From Helicobacter pylori oki112 (GTDB lineage Bacteria; Campylobacterota; Campylobacteria; Campylobacterales; Helicobacteraceae), in NCBI RefSeq assembly GCF_000600085.1, contig NZ_CP006821.1:248001-312000 (forward strand): a stretch of DNA of 64,000 nt, read 5' to 3'. A program made the position numbers and the translations under genes. Of the stretch, positions 18,339 through 28,931 are shown in pieces (position 1 is the first letter of the stretch; every line of letters starts with the position of its first letter). Under the pieces are notes generated by a model. The model was not told the DNA's origin, ran no database searches, and saw only the letters and a program-made list of their open reading frames with translations.

Positions 18339-19997
18339 ATGGAAAATCATTCGCATGCCAATACGCATACCGATACGCACACCGATGATAAAAGCACTAA
18401 GATCGTGCGTTTGTTGGGTCTCATAGGGGGAGCGTTAATCGCGCTTGTTATCTACTATGCGCTCAATGTTCAAATGCCTCATATTGTAGAAGAAATCCCC
18501 AAGCTCAGTTCTTTAAATTATAAGGCGATGCCTGTTGTGGCTGGGGTGGCTGTTTTAATGGGGATATGGTGGATGACTGAAGCCATTGATTTGCCCGCAA
18601 CCGCGCTTTTACCTTTGGTGCTTTTTAGCGTCTTTAGCGTGGATCAATTCTCTAGCGTCAGCTCTTCTTACGCATCGCCCATTATCTTTCTTTTTATGGG
18701 AGGGTTTATTTTAGCTTTAAGCATGCAAAAATGGAACTTGCACACGCGCATCGCTTTAAGCATTATTTTATTAGTAGGCACAAGCCCTAGGAGGTTGATT
18801 TTAGGTTTCATGATCGCTACAGGTTTTCTGTCTATGTGGGTGAGCAATACCGCAACGGCGGTGATGATGTTTCCTGTTGGCATGAGCGTTTTGCAATTAG
18901 TCGCTAAACTGGTGGGTAAAGAAAACGCCTCTAATTCATGGTATCAAAAAGAAGAAATCACCAAGGCGCATGGGGGTATTATGGGCAATATCGTGCATAA
19001 GGGCAAAGATATTACCCAAGTCATTCAAGAAAAGACGATCATTTATCGCACGAATTTCAGCATTTGCTTGATGCTTGGCATCGCTTATTCTGCTTCTATT
19101 GGCTCTTTAGGCACTTTGATTGGCACGCCGCCTAACGCTTTATTAGCCGGCTATATGAAAACCGCTTTCAATATTGAAATTGATTTCGCTCAGTGGATGG
19201 TGTTTGGGACGCCGTTAGCCTTTATCATGCTCATTTTAGCGTGGCTCTTGCTCACTTATGTGATTTTCCCTTTAAAGATTAAAGAAATCCCAGGGGGTAA
19301 GGAAGTCGTTAGATCAGAGTTAAACAAACTAGGCCGTTTGAGTCAGGCGGAAATCTCTGTGGGCGTTATTTTTATTTTAGCGTCTTTAGGGTGGATTTTT
19401 TTAGATACGATTTTAAAATCTTGGGGCATTAAAATAGATAAAATTGATTCCGTGATCGCTATGGGGGTTTCTGCGCTTTTATTCATTTTGCCCGCTAACA
19501 ATCAGGGCGATAGGCTCATTGATTGGGGTGTTGCTAAAAAACTCCCTTGGGATGTGTTGCTTTTATTTGGCGGCGGGTTAGCCTTGAGTGCGCAATTTTC
19601 TAAAACCGGGTTGAGTTTGTGGATCGGGCATTTAGTCTCTGGCTTTTCGCATTTACCGATTTTATTCATCATTGTCATGGTCACTTTAATGGTCATTTTC
19701 TTAACCGAAATCACTTCTAACACCGCCACCGCTACCGCGTTTTTACCGGTGATTGGGGGAGTGGCGATGGGCATGGGTTATGAAAACCATCAGAGCTTGT
19801 TATTGACCATTCCTGTAGCCTTGAGCGCGACTTGCGCGTTCATGCTCCCTGTGGCCACCCCACCCAATGCGATAGCTTATGGCTCTGGGTATGTTAAAAT
19901 AACGGATATGATTAAAGCCGGTTTGTGGCTTAATTTGGTGGGCGTTGTTTTGATTAGCATGTTTAGCTATTTTTTGGTTTCGTTAATATTTAATTGA
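18339..19997 (+). CDS. DASS-family sodium:dicarboxylate/sulfate symporter
   Basis: A 552 aa inner-membrane transporter with about 12 hydrophobic segments. The divalent anion:sodium symporter marks are visible in both inverted repeats: SNTATAVMMFPVG near residue 168 and TSNTATATAFLPV near 462, plus ATPPNAIAYGSGY. The N-terminus is unusually rich in His and Thr (HSHANTHTDTHTDD), a possible metal-interacting tail. The substrate cannot be told from sequence. It precedes cdsA by 12 bases in the same direction. Confidence 0.9.
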   Translation: MENHSHANTHTDTHTDDKSTKIVRLLGLIGGALIALVIYYALNVQMPHIVEEIPKLSSLNYKAMPVVAGVAVLMGIWWMTEAIDLPATALLPLVLFSVFSVDQFSSVSSSYASPIIFLFMGGFILALSMQKWNLHTRIALSIILLVGTSPRRLILGFMIATGFLSMWVSNTATAVMMFPVGMSVLQLVAKLVGKENASNSWYQKEEITKAHGGIMGNIVHKGKDITQVIQEKTIIYRTNFSICLMLGIAYSASIGSLGTLIGTPPNALLAGYMKTAFNIEIDFAQWMVFGTPLAFIMLILAWLLLTYVIFPLKIKEIPGGKEVVRSELNKLGRLSQAEISVGVIFILASLGWIFLDTILKSWGIKIDKIDSVIAMGVSALLFILPANNQGDRLIDWGVAKKLPWDVLLLFGGGLALSAQFSKTGLSLWIGHLVSGFSHLPILFIIVMVTLMVIFLTEITSNTATATAFLPVIGGVAMGMGYENHQSLLLTIPVALSATCAFMLPVATPPNAIAYGSGYVKITDMIKAGLWLNLVGVVLISMFSYFLVSLIFN

Positions 19998-20009
19998 TTA
20001 AGGAAAAAA

Positions 20010-20810
20010 GTGAAAGAAGAGTTATTTAAAGAAAAATCTCGTTACATTACAGGGTTTGTTTTAATCATTGTAGCAGGCTTGATTTTGTATGCGGACAATT
20101 TGTTGTTGTTTTGGGCGGTTTTAGGGGGGATTTATGCGGTAGGATTTTCTGAAGCGTTAAGATTGTTTCAAGTTAAAGCGAGCTTTAGCCTGTATTTCAT
20201 TTTAGTGTTGTCATGGGTAGTGGCGTATTTTAACGGGCGCCCCATAGAATGCACTCTTATCAGTGCCATGGTCATGGCTAGTGTTATCGCTTATCAAAAA
20301 GCGCACCATAGCGAAGCCATTTTACCCTTTTTATACCCGGGCGTTGGGTTTTTTGCGCTTTTTGGGGTTTATAAGGATTTTGGTGCAGTGGCGATCATTT
20401 GGCTTTTAGTCGTGGTGGCGGCAAGCGATGTGGGGGCGTTTTTTGGAGGCAAGCTTTTAGGCAAAACCCCTTTCACGCCCACTTCGCCGAATAAAACCTT
20501 AGAGGGTGCGTTGATTGGCGTTGTTTTGGCAAGCGTTTTAGGATCGTTTGTGGGCATGGGGAAATTGAGCGGAGGCTTTCTTATGGCGCTTCTATTTAGT
20601 TTTTTAATCGCTCTTGTGGCGGTGTTTGGGGATTTGTATGAAAGCTATTTGAAAAGAAGGGTCGGGATCAAAGATAGCGGTAAGATTTTACCCGGGCATG
20701 GGGGCGTTTTAGACCGGTTGGATTCCATGCTTTTTGGGGCTTTAGGCTTGCATGCGTTGTTGTATTTTTTAGAAGTTTGGAAAGAGACAGCGGTGTTTTT
20801 AGGGGATTGA
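20010..20810 (+). CDS. cdsA: Phosphatidate cytidylyltransferase
   Basis: Makes CDP-diacylglycerol, the precursor of all phospholipids, at the inner membrane. The 266 aa protein has about seven membrane segments and the CdsA signature SYLKRRVGIKDSGKILPGHG followed by GVLDRLDSM near the C-terminus. The start is GTG at 20010, with AAGGAAAA upstream. Its TGA abuts the dxr ATG, so the two are translationally coupled. Confidence 0.97.
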   Translation: MKEELFKEKSRYITGFVLIIVAGLILYADNLLLFWAVLGGIYAVGFSEALRLFQVKASFSLYFILVLSWVVAYFNGRPIECTLISAMVMASVIAYQKAHHSEAILPFLYPGVGFFALFGVYKDFGAVAIIWLLVVVAASDVGAFFGGKLLGKTPFTPTSPNKTLEGALIGVVLASVLGSFVGMGKLSGGFLMALLFSFLIALVAVFGDLYESYLKRRVGIKDSGKILPGHGGVLDRLDSMLFGALGLHALLYFLEVWKETAVFLGD

Positions 20811-21911
20811 ATGGTTGTTTTAGGAAGCACCGGCTCTATTGGGAAAAACGCCCTAAAAATCGCAAAAAAATTCAAGGTAGAAATAGAGGCCTTAAGCTGT
20901 GGGAAAAATATCGCTTTAATCAATGAGCAAATCAAAGTTTTCAAACCCAAGAAAGTGGCGGTTTTAGATCCTAACGATTTGAATAATTTAGAGCCTTTGG
21001 GTGCGGAAGTGTTTGTGGGGTTAGACGGCATTGACGCGATGATAGAGGAGTGTGCCTCAAATTTAGTCCTTAACGCTATTGTGGGCGTGGCAGGATTAAA
21101 GGCGAGCTTTAAAAGCTTGCAAAGGAACAAAAAACTAGCCCTAGCGAATAAAGAGAGCTTGGTGAGCGCGGGGCATTTATTAGACATTTCACAAATCACG
21201 CCCGTTGATAGCGAGCATTTTGGTTTATGGGCGTTGTTGCAAAACAAGACTTTAAAGCCTAAATCTTTAATCATTAGCGCGAGTGGTGGGGCTTTCAGGG
21301 ACACGCCTTTAGAATTTATTCCTATTCAAAACGCACAAAACGCGCTCAAGCACCCTAATTGGAGCATGGGATCTAAAATCACCATTGATTCAGCGAGCAT
21401 GGTCAATAAGCTTTTTGAAATCCTAGAAACCTATTGGCTTTTTGGCGCGTCTTTAAAGATTGATGCGCTCATTGAAAGAAGCTCTATCGTGCATGCTTTG
21501 GTGGAGTTTGAAGACAACTCTGTCATCGCGCATTTAGCGAGCGCGGACATGAAACTACCCATAAGCTATGCCATTAACCCCAAATTAGCTTCCTTGAACG
21601 CTTCCATTAAGCCCTTAGATCTATACGCTTTAAGCGCGATTAAATTTGAACCCATTAGCATGGAGCGCTACACTTTGTGGCGTTATAAAGACTTGTTGTT
21701 GGAAAATCCAAAGCTTGGCGTGGTGCTGAATGCGAGCAATGAAGTGGCGATGAAGAAGTTTTTAAATCAAGAAATCGCCTTTGGAGGCTTTATCCAAATC
21801 ATTTCTCAAGCCTTAGAATTGTATGCTAAAAAATCTTTCAAGCTTTCTACTTTAGATGAAGTGCTAGCGTTAGATAAGGAAGTTAGGGATCGTTTTAAAA
21901 ATTATAGGTAG
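20811..21911 (+). CDS. dxr: 1-deoxy-D-xylulose 5-phosphate reductoisomerase
   Basis: Second enzyme of the MEP isoprenoid pathway, the target of fosmidomycin. The 366 aa protein starts directly at the NADPH loop (MVVLGSTGSIGKNAL). It shows NKESLVSAG, the metal-binding SEHFGLW, SASGGAFRDTP and MGSKITIDSASMVNK motifs. It begins on the base after the cdsA stop. The prenyl synthase at 45722 uses the pathway's product. Confidence 0.98.
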   Translation: MVVLGSTGSIGKNALKIAKKFKVEIEALSCGKNIALINEQIKVFKPKKVAVLDPNDLNNLEPLGAEVFVGLDGIDAMIEECASNLVLNAIVGVAGLKASFKSLQRNKKLALANKESLVSAGHLLDISQITPVDSEHFGLWALLQNKTLKPKSLIISASGGAFRDTPLEFIPIQNAQNALKHPNWSMGSKITIDSASMVNKLFEILETYWLFGASLKIDALIERSSIVHALVEFEDNSVIAHLASADMKLPISYAINPKLASLNASIKPLDLYALSAIKFEPISMERYTLWRYKDLLLENPKLGVVLNASNEVAMKKFLNQEIAFGGFIQIISQALELYAKKSFKLSTLDEVLALDKEVRDRFKNYR

Positions 21912-21988
21912 CGTTGAATGAATGGTTTGATAAGGAGTTAATGCGTGTTAAATTAGCTTTTGGTGCTTTTAGTTTTAATTTTTAGCGT

Positions 21989-21994
21989 TATAAT
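21989..21994 (+). promoter_or_regulatory. Orphan -10 box after dxr
   Basis: A perfect TATAAT pointing rightward, with no rightward gene until 22770. The adjacent hairpin at 22006 would end any transcript after about 30 bases. May be a remnant or chance match. Confidence 0.3.
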
Positions 21995-22005
21995 CCATCT
22001 CGTTA

Positions 22006-22029
22006 GGGTTGCATAAAACCCCACTTTTT
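22006..22029 (+). terminator. Likely terminator of cdsA-dxr
   Basis: GGGTT, a 6-base loop, AACCC, then CACTTTTT. A short stem with a following T run about 95 bases after the dxr stop. Confidence 0.45.
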
Positions 22030-22091
22030 AAAAAAATGAAAGAATATTAAGGTTAAACAAGTTCATTGAACTAAACCTACAAGCTTATAGC

Positions 22092-22643
22092 TTATTTCCT
22101 TACAAACTGCTTGTATAAAAATTCCTTTCTCCCTATGGCAATGATATGGTTGCGCATTTTGTCATGCAAATCGCCTAAGAAAAAAGGGGCTTTTAAGGCG
22201 AGTTTAGGAATGTCTAGGGCATACACTTGAATCAAGTAATGGTGATCGCCATTAGGGGGCATGGGACCGATATAGACGCTGTTATTGAGATTGGAGCGTT
22301 GTTTTTCGCTTTCACTAAGAGGAGAACGGATAAAGCCTTGAGTGAGCGAATTGACCCCTTGAGTAATCCTTTTATCCATTATGGAAGCGTTTTCTTCTAA
22401 AACATTGTAAGAAATATTGCCCACGACCCAATGGACAAACGGCATGCCGCACACTTTTTGCGCATCATGATCGATGAGTTCTAACGCATAGCTTTGAGCG
22501 CCTTCTACTTTTTGCCATGAGATTTTAGGCGAATAAGTGGGTAAGCCGTTTGAATTGAGAAACGCTTTAGGGGCGTTACCGCCAAATTTAGCGTCCAAAT
22601 ACCCTTTTGAATCGGTTTGAATCATTACTTCAAAAGTTTTCAT
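22092..22643 (-). CDS. YbhB/YbcL-type PEBP-like protein
   Basis: A protein of about 183 aa related to phosphatidylethanolamine-binding proteins (Raf kinase inhibitor-like). The family's ligand-pocket motifs are visible: SPKISW, IDHDA, FVHWVV, YIGPMPPNGDHHYLIQVYAL. Biological role in bacteria is unknown. The start at 22643 (MKTFEVMIQ) is preferred to an upstream in-frame ATG at 22706 because AAGG lies 5-9 bases before it. Single leftward gene (HP0218 by order). Confidence 0.88.
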   Translation of the reverse strand: MKTFEVMIQTDSKGYLDAKFGGNAPKAFLNSNGLPTYSPKISWQKVEGAQSYALELIDHDAQKVCGMPFVHWVVGNISYNVLEENASIMDKRITQGVNSLTQGFIRSPLSESEKQRSNLNNSVYIGPMPPNGDHHYLIQVYALDIPKLALKAPFFLGDLHDKMRNHIIAIGRKEFLYKQFVRK

Positions 22644-22729
22644 TTTAAGCCTTTTTTCTTTGAAATCATTTTGCGTTTTTATTGTAGCATGATCATAAAA
22701 ACACATCTTAATTTAAGAGCATGGTATTA

Positions 22730-22749
22730 GAATAATCATTTTTAATGAT
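22730..22749. promoter_or_regulatory. Operator-like palindrome, copy 2
   Basis: GAATAATCATTTTTAATGAT, the exact reverse complement of 14248-14267, with inverted repeat AATCATT-TTT-AATGATT. It lies in the divergent gap between the PEBP-like gene and the HTH gene at 22770, a natural operator position. Confidence 0.45.
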
Positions 22750-22769
22750 TAAATAGCTATTTATTTTTA

Positions 22770-23249
22770 GTGGTTAGTATTGAACGCATGGAAAGTAAAA
22801 TAAATCGTTTGAGTGCCAAGATAGACGCACTATTGGAACAGCAAAAAAGAGTGATTTCTTTACTAGAAGCTTATTTGAGCGTTTATCCCACCCAAGAGGC
22901 TTCAAATAAGTTTTTTAAAAGCGTTAGTCAAGGGATGGAGTTAGCCCCAGAAATCGCGCAAGAAGATGAAGAAAAACGCCTTTATGTGTTGCAATATTTA
23001 AGCCATGTGGATATTACTAAAAACAAGCAAGACTCCCAGCTCAAAAAAGATTGTTTGGAATTTATTCAAAGGTTTAATGTCCCAAAGCCCATTATGGTTA
23101 CTGCTCTTTATAACCTTAGGGGCATTAAGCCCACTAAAAAAGAAGTAGCGAAGCAATTGCAAAAACTCTATGTGTGGGAGAAGCGTTACCAACAAGGGGG
23201 GATAGACGCTTTAAAAGACAGGCGTGGGAGACCCCTTAAAAAACCTTAA
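22770..23249 (+). CDS. Coiled-coil protein with transposase-like HTH (HP0219-like)
   Basis: 159 aa. Residues 1-35 look like a coiled coil (ESKINRLSAKIDALLEQQKR). The C-terminus, TKKEVAKQLQKLYVWEKRY and GGIDALKDRRGRP, matches the helix-turn-helix seen at the front of IS630/IS3-type transposases, but no catalytic domain follows. It may be a domesticated DNA-binding protein. The start is GTG 22770 or ATG 22788; no strong ribosome site marks either. Function unknown. Confidence 0.7.
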   Translation: MVSIERMESKINRLSAKIDALLEQQKRVISLLEAYLSVYPTQEASNKFFKSVSQGMELAPEIAQEDEEKRLYVLQYLSHVDITKNKQDSQLKKDCLEFIQRFNVPKPIMVTALYNLRGIKPTKKEVAKQLQKLYVWEKRYQQGGIDALKDRRGRPLKKP

Positions 23250-23385
23250 GCGGGTTGATAGTGGCTGTTGTTGGTTTTTGATAGGAGGATGTTCGCATTT
23301 CTCAAAATGTTTTCAAAAATTCATCTTATTTTAAGTTAAAATTAAGAAAATATCTTGTATTTAATCATAATTTAGACCTAGATAA

Positions 23386-24585
<1,200 letters not shown>

Positions 24586-24606
24586 AAAGAATATAAAGGA
24601 ATCAAA

Positions 24607-25587
24607 ATGGCAAAACATGATTTAGTGGGTTCGGTTCTCTGGGACGCGTATTCTAAAGAAGTTCAAAGACGCATGGACAACCCTACGCATTTAGGGGTCA
24701 TCACCGAAGAGCAGGCTAAAGCCAAAAACGCTAAGCTCATTGTGGCGGATTATGGTGCAGAAGCATGCGGTGATGCGGTGAGGTTGTATTGGCTTGTAGA
24801 TGAAAGCACGGATACGATTGTTGACGCGAAGTTTAAAAGCTTTGGTTGCGGGACAGCGATCGCAAGCTCAGACATGATGGTAGAGTTGTGTTTGAATAAA
24901 AGAGTCCAAGATGCGGTAAAAATCACGAATTTAGATGTGGAAAGAGGCTTGAGAGACGATCCGGACACGCCGGCTGTCCCTGGGCAAAAAATGCACTGCT
25001 CAGTGATGGCGTATGATGTGATCAAAAAAGCTGCCGGCATGTATTTGGGGAAAAACGCTGAAGATTTTGAAGAAGAAATCATCGTGTGCGAGTGCGCTAG
25101 GGTGAGTTTAGGCACGATTAAAGAAGTGATTAAGCTCAATGATTTAAAAAGCGTTGAAGAAATCACTAACTACACCAAAGCCGGTGCTTTCTGTAAAAGC
25201 TGTGTGAGGCCTGGAGGGCATGAAAAAAGGGATTATTACCTGGTGGATATTCTTAAAGAAGTGCGCGAAGAAATGGAAGCTGAAAAACTTAAAGCCGCTG
25301 CGAATAAATCCCAAAGTGGGGAATTGGCTTTCAGGGAAATGACTATGGTTCAAAAGATTAAAGCGGTGGATAAAGTCATTGATGAAAATATCCGCGCTAT
25401 GCTTATGATGGACGGAGGGGATTTAGAGATTTTAGACATTAAAGAAAGCGATGATTACATTGATGTGTATATCCGCTACATGGGGGCATGCGATGGGTGC
25501 ATGAGCGCGACTACCGGGACTTTATTTGCCATTGAAAACGCCTTGCAGGAATTATTGGATCGCAGTATTAGGGTGTTACCGATTTGA
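24607..25587 (+). CDS. nifU: Fe-S scaffold protein NifU
   Basis: A 326 aa three-domain scaffold. It has an IscU-like N-terminal domain (GCGTAIASSDMM, KMHCSVMA), a central BFD-like 2Fe-2S domain with cysteines in IVCECARVS and FCKSCVRPGG, and a C-terminal Nfu domain with the CDGC motif (MGACDGCMSA). All cluster cysteines expected for full-length NifU are present. It follows nifS by 21 bases with AAAGGA before the ATG, clearly one operon. Confidence 0.97.
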   Translation: MAKHDLVGSVLWDAYSKEVQRRMDNPTHLGVITEEQAKAKNAKLIVADYGAEACGDAVRLYWLVDESTDTIVDAKFKSFGCGTAIASSDMMVELCLNKRVQDAVKITNLDVERGLRDDPDTPAVPGQKMHCSVMAYDVIKKAAGMYLGKNAEDFEEEIIVCECARVSLGTIKEVIKLNDLKSVEEITNYTKAGAFCKSCVRPGGHEKRDYYLVDILKEVREEMEAEKLKAAANKSQSGELAFREMTMVQKIKAVDKVIDENIRAMLMMDGGDLEILDIKESDDYIDVYIRYMGACDGCMSATTGTLFAIENALQELLDRSIRVLPI

Positions 25588-25743
25588 TTTGTTCTTTTTA
25601 GGGGGTGAAAGCCTTTTTTGAGCGAAGCGCTAATTAACTCAAGAATGAGGAATGATTAGTGCTTGCGGCATTATTCATTATACGCTACTTTTATGCTAAC
25701 ATGCTATTTTGAAGCGATTTGCGATGATGATTGAAGGAACTTG

Positions 25744-25977
25744 ATGAAAACGACAGAAAACACAGATGAAACTCATTTAAGGGGAACTAAAAATAAACTA
25801 GGACGCAAACCAAAAGCAGACGCTAATAAAAAAACTCGCGCTGTGAGCTTGTATTTTTCTGATGAGCAATACCAAAAACTAGAGAAAATGGCTAACGAAG
25901 AAGAAGAAAGCGTGGGATCTTATATCAAACGCTATATTTTGAAGGCTTTAAGAAAAATAGAACAAAATGGTGCTTGA
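25744..25977 (+). CDS. Ribbon-helix-helix DNA-binding protein (HP0222-like)
   Basis: A 77 aa basic protein. After a lysine-rich N-terminal arm (KNKLGRKPKADANKKT) comes the RHH core: beta strand RAVSLYFSDEQYQKLEKMA, then EEESVGSYIKRYILKAL. A solution structure of HP0222 with this fold has been published, as I recall. Target genes are not known from sequence. ATG 25744 preferred over TTG 25741 because GAAGGA ends 5 bases before it. Confidence 0.88.
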   Translation: MKTTENTDETHLRGTKNKLGRKPKADANKKTRAVSLYFSDEQYQKLEKMANEEEESVGSYIKRYILKALRKIEQNGA

Positions 25978-26088
25978 TAACTTTTTAACTTGGTTTTAGT
26001 TTAGCTTTACGAGTTTTGCTACAGAACAAAACCAAAACCCCGTTTTTATCTAGTTTTTAGCTGTGTGATTTTAAAAAAGAGTGGTATT

Positions 26089-27435
26089 TTGGCTAAAAAA
26101 ACTTCTTTATTTGAGTGTCAGCATTGCGGTTTTACAAGCCCTAAGTGGCTGGGCAAGTGCATTCAATGCAACGCATGGGAGAGTTTTATAGAATTGAACA
26201 AAGCCCAAAAGGAAGTTTTAAACACGCTTAAAAATCCGATCCCAAAAGTGCAAAAAAGCGTTTCTATCGCTGCAATTGAGCATGAAGAAGTGGTGAAGTT
26301 TTCTTCTACTCAAAGCGAATTGGATATTGTCTTAGGTGGGGGGATCGCTAAAGGGGGGTTGTATTTAGTGGGGGGGAGTCCTGGGGTAGGCAAATCCACT
26401 CTGCTTTTAAAAGTGGCTTCTGGCTTAGCCAAAAACCAGCAAAAGGTTTTGTATGTGAGCGGGGAAGAGAGCTTGAGCCAGATTAAAATGCGCGCCATTA
26501 GATTGGATTGCATAGAAAAAGAATTGTATCTGCTCAATGAAATCAATTGGCCTGTGATTAAGGCTAATATAGAAAGCGAAAATTATTTTGCTTGCGTGAT
26601 TGATTCCATCCAAACGCTTTATTCGCCAGAGATTTCTTCAGCGCCCGGCTCTATTTCGCAAGTGCGAGAGATCACTTTTGAGCTCATGCGTTTGGCCAAA
26701 ACAAGAGATATTGCTATTTTTATCATCGGTCATATCACTAAAGAAGGGAGCATCGCAGGGCCTAGAGTGCTAGAGCATATGGTGGATAGCGTGCTGTATT
26801 TTGAGGGCGATCCCAGTAGGGAATTAAGGATTTTAAGGAGTTTTAAAAACCGCTTTGGCCCTACGAGTGAAATCGGCTTGTTTGAGATGAAAGAGCAGGG
26901 TTTGGTGAGCGCTAAAGAAGCTTCAAGCTTGTTTTTTTCCAAAGAAGAGCCTATGGAGGGGAGTGCGATCACCATCACTTTAGAAGGCTCAAGGGCGTTG
27001 ATTTTAGAAATCCAGGCGTTGGTGAGCGAGTGCAGTTTCGGAGCGCCCAAACGATTAGCAAACGGGTTTGACACCAACCGCCTTAACATGCTCATCGCTT
27101 TATTAGAAAAAAAGCTAGAAATCCCCTTAAACCGTCATGATGTGTTCATCAATGTGAGCGGAGGGATTAAGATTAGCGAGCCGGCTTGCGATTTAGCGGT
27201 CATTGCCAGTATCCTTTCAAGCTTTAAAAACAGAAAAATTGACAATAAAACGGCGTTTTTGGGCGAAGTGAGTTTGAATGGCAGGATTTTAGAAGCCCCC
27301 AATTTGAACGCTAGATTAAAAGAAATGGAAAATTACGGCTTTTTAAAAGCCATTTTGCCTAAAAAACCCAGCCAAAAAACCTCGATCAAATGCTATGAAG
27401 CCAATGCGGTGGGCAAGATTGTTGAATGGATGTGA
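26089..27435 (+). CDS. radA: DNA repair protein RadA
   Basis: RecA-like ATPase that helps branch migration in recombination. The 448 aa protein has an N-terminal C4 zinc finger (CQHCGFTSPKWLGKCIQC), Walker A GGSPGVGKSTLL, the RadA-specific KNRFG motif (FKNRFGPTSE) and a C-terminal Lon-like domain (FLGEVSLNGRI). TTG 26089 (MAKKTSLFECQHC) is chosen because it gives the standard RadA N-terminus. An in-frame GTG at 26065 would add 8 residues. Confidence 0.95.
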   Translation: MAKKTSLFECQHCGFTSPKWLGKCIQCNAWESFIELNKAQKEVLNTLKNPIPKVQKSVSIAAIEHEEVVKFSSTQSELDIVLGGGIAKGGLYLVGGSPGVGKSTLLLKVASGLAKNQQKVLYVSGEESLSQIKMRAIRLDCIEKELYLLNEINWPVIKANIESENYFACVIDSIQTLYSPEISSAPGSISQVREITFELMRLAKTRDIAIFIIGHITKEGSIAGPRVLEHMVDSVLYFEGDPSRELRILRSFKNRFGPTSEIGLFEMKEQGLVSAKEASSLFFSKEEPMEGSAITITLEGSRALILEIQALVSECSFGAPKRLANGFDTNRLNMLIALLEKKLEIPLNRHDVFINVSGGIKISEPACDLAVIASILSSFKNRKIDNKTAFLGEVSLNGRILEAPNLNARLKEMENYGFLKAILPKKPSQKTSIKCYEANAVGKIVEWM

Positions 27436-27516
27436 TTGGAGCTTTTGTTACCTAATAGAACAGAGCCTTATTGAAATTTAAACTCAATTTAAAGAACAAT
27501 TACCATTTTTTTTAGT

Positions 27517-27522
27517 TATAAT
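27517..27522 (+). promoter_or_regulatory. -10 box for msrAB
   Basis: Perfect TATAAT, 37 bases before the msrAB ATG, with AAAGG in the leader just upstream of the start. Confidence 0.6.
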
Positions 27523-27558
27523 GGCGGACACTATTAAAATTAAAACAAAGGTTATTCA

Positions 27559-28638
27559 ATGAAAGTATTATCTTATTTGAAAAATTTTTATCTTTTTCTA
27601 GCGATAGGAGCAATCATGCAAGCGAATGAAAACATGGGATCTAAACTTCCCAAAACCGATGAAAGAGTGATTTATCTGGCTGGGGGGTGTTTTTGGGGGC
27701 TAGAGGCGTATATGGAGAGGATTTATGGCGTTATAGACGCAAGCTCTGGCTACGCTAACGGCAAGACTTCAAGCACGAATTATGAAAAATTGCATGAAAG
27801 CGATCATGCTGAAAGCGTGAAAGTCGTTTATGATCCTAAAAAAATCAGTTTAGACAAGTTGCTGCGCTATTATTTTAAAGTGATTGATCCGGTGAGCGTG
27901 AACAAGCAGGGTAATGATGTGGGCAGGCAGTATCGCACAGGGATTTATTATGTCAATAGCGCGGATAAAGAAGTGATAGACAACGCCTTAAAAGCGTTGC
28001 AAAAAGAAGTGAAAGGCAAAATCGCTATTGAAGTAGAGCCTTTAAAAAATTATGTGAGAGCTGAAGAATACCACCAAGATTATTTGAAAAAACACCCCGG
28101 TGGTTATTGCCATATTGATTTGAAAAAGGCGGATGAAGTGATTGTAGATAGCGATAAATACACCAAACCCAGCGATGAAGTTTTAAAGAAAAAACTCACC
28201 AAACTCCAGTATGAAGTGACGCAAAACAAACACACTGAGAAACCCTTTGAAAACGAGTATTACAACAAAGAAGAAGAGGGCATTTATGTGGATATTACCA
28301 CAGGCGAGCCGTTATTTTCTTCAGCGGATAAATACGACTCCGGTTGCGGGTGGCCAAGCTTTTCTAAGCCCATCAATAAAGATGTGGTGAAATACGAAGA
28401 CGATGAGAGCCTTAATAGGAAACGCATTGAAGTATTAAGCCGTATTGGTAAGGCGCATTTAGGGCATGTGTTTAACGATGGGCCCAAAGAATTAGGGGGC
28501 TTAAGGTATTGTATCAATAGCGCGGCTTTAAGGTTTATCCCCTTAAAAGACATGGAAAAAGAGGGTTATGGCGAGTTTATCCCTTATATCAAAAAGGGTG
28601 AATTGAAAAAATACATCCAAGATAAAAAGTCGCATTAA
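27559..28638 (+). CDS. msrAB: Methionine sulfoxide reductase MsrAB fusion
   Basis: Repairs oxidised methionine in proteins; important for oxidant defence in H. pylori. The 359 aa protein has a hydrophobic N-terminal segment ([16 protein letters not shown]), suggesting export or membrane anchoring. MsrA comes first, with [11 protein letters not shown] (Cys44). MsrB is C-terminal, with [12 protein letters not shown] and [11 protein letters not shown] holding the catalytic cysteine. Single gene with its own TATAAT. Confidence 0.96.
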   Translation: MKVLSYLKNFYLFLAIGAIMQANENMGSKLPKTDERVIYLAGGCFWGLEAYMERIYGVIDASSGYANGKTSSTNYEKLHESDHAESVKVVYDPKKISLDKLLRYYFKVIDPVSVNKQGNDVGRQYRTGIYYVNSADKEVIDNALKALQKEVKGKIAIEVEPLKNYVRAEEYHQDYLKKHPGGYCHIDLKKADEVIVDSDKYTKPSDEVLKKKLTKLQYEVTQNKHTEKPFENEYYNKEEEGIYVDITTGEPLFSSADKYDSGCGWPSFSKPINKDVVKYEDDESLNRKRIEVLSRIGKAHLGHVFNDGPKELGGLRYCINSAALRFIPLKDMEKEGYGEFIPYIKKGELKKYIQDKKSH

Positions 28639-28650
28639 GGGGTAATGACT

Positions 28651-28669
28651 AAGCCCCCTAAGGGGGGTT
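28651..28669 (+). terminator. GC-rich hairpin after msrAB
   Basis: CCCCC-TAA-GGGGG extended by flanking AA/TT, 13 bases past the msrAB stop. No T run follows on the plus strand, so it is only a possible terminator. The rest of 28670-28931 shows no gene. Confidence 0.4.
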
Positions 28670-28931
28670 AAAATAGGGGGTTTAAGCGTTTGGGTTGTCT
28701 TATAAAAACGCTAAAAACCGCCCACTGATTGTTTTTTAACTATTCTTATTCTCAAAAAAACAACCCCTATAAAATGGTTTTTATTCCTTAAAAGAAATGA
28801 TTTAAAAAATGTATTTTTTTGTTTTCATTAAATAGGGATAATTAAAGCTTTTTTAAAAAGCTATCCTTTGATTAAATCAAGCTCTTTTGCTGTTTGATTT
28901 TTAAAAATGCCCTTGAAGCGTTTTTAGATTT

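Noticed and set aside
20645..21304. 219-codon leftward frame across cdsA and dxr
   Set aside because: Antisense to two conserved genes and spans their junction; composition is that of a codon shadow.
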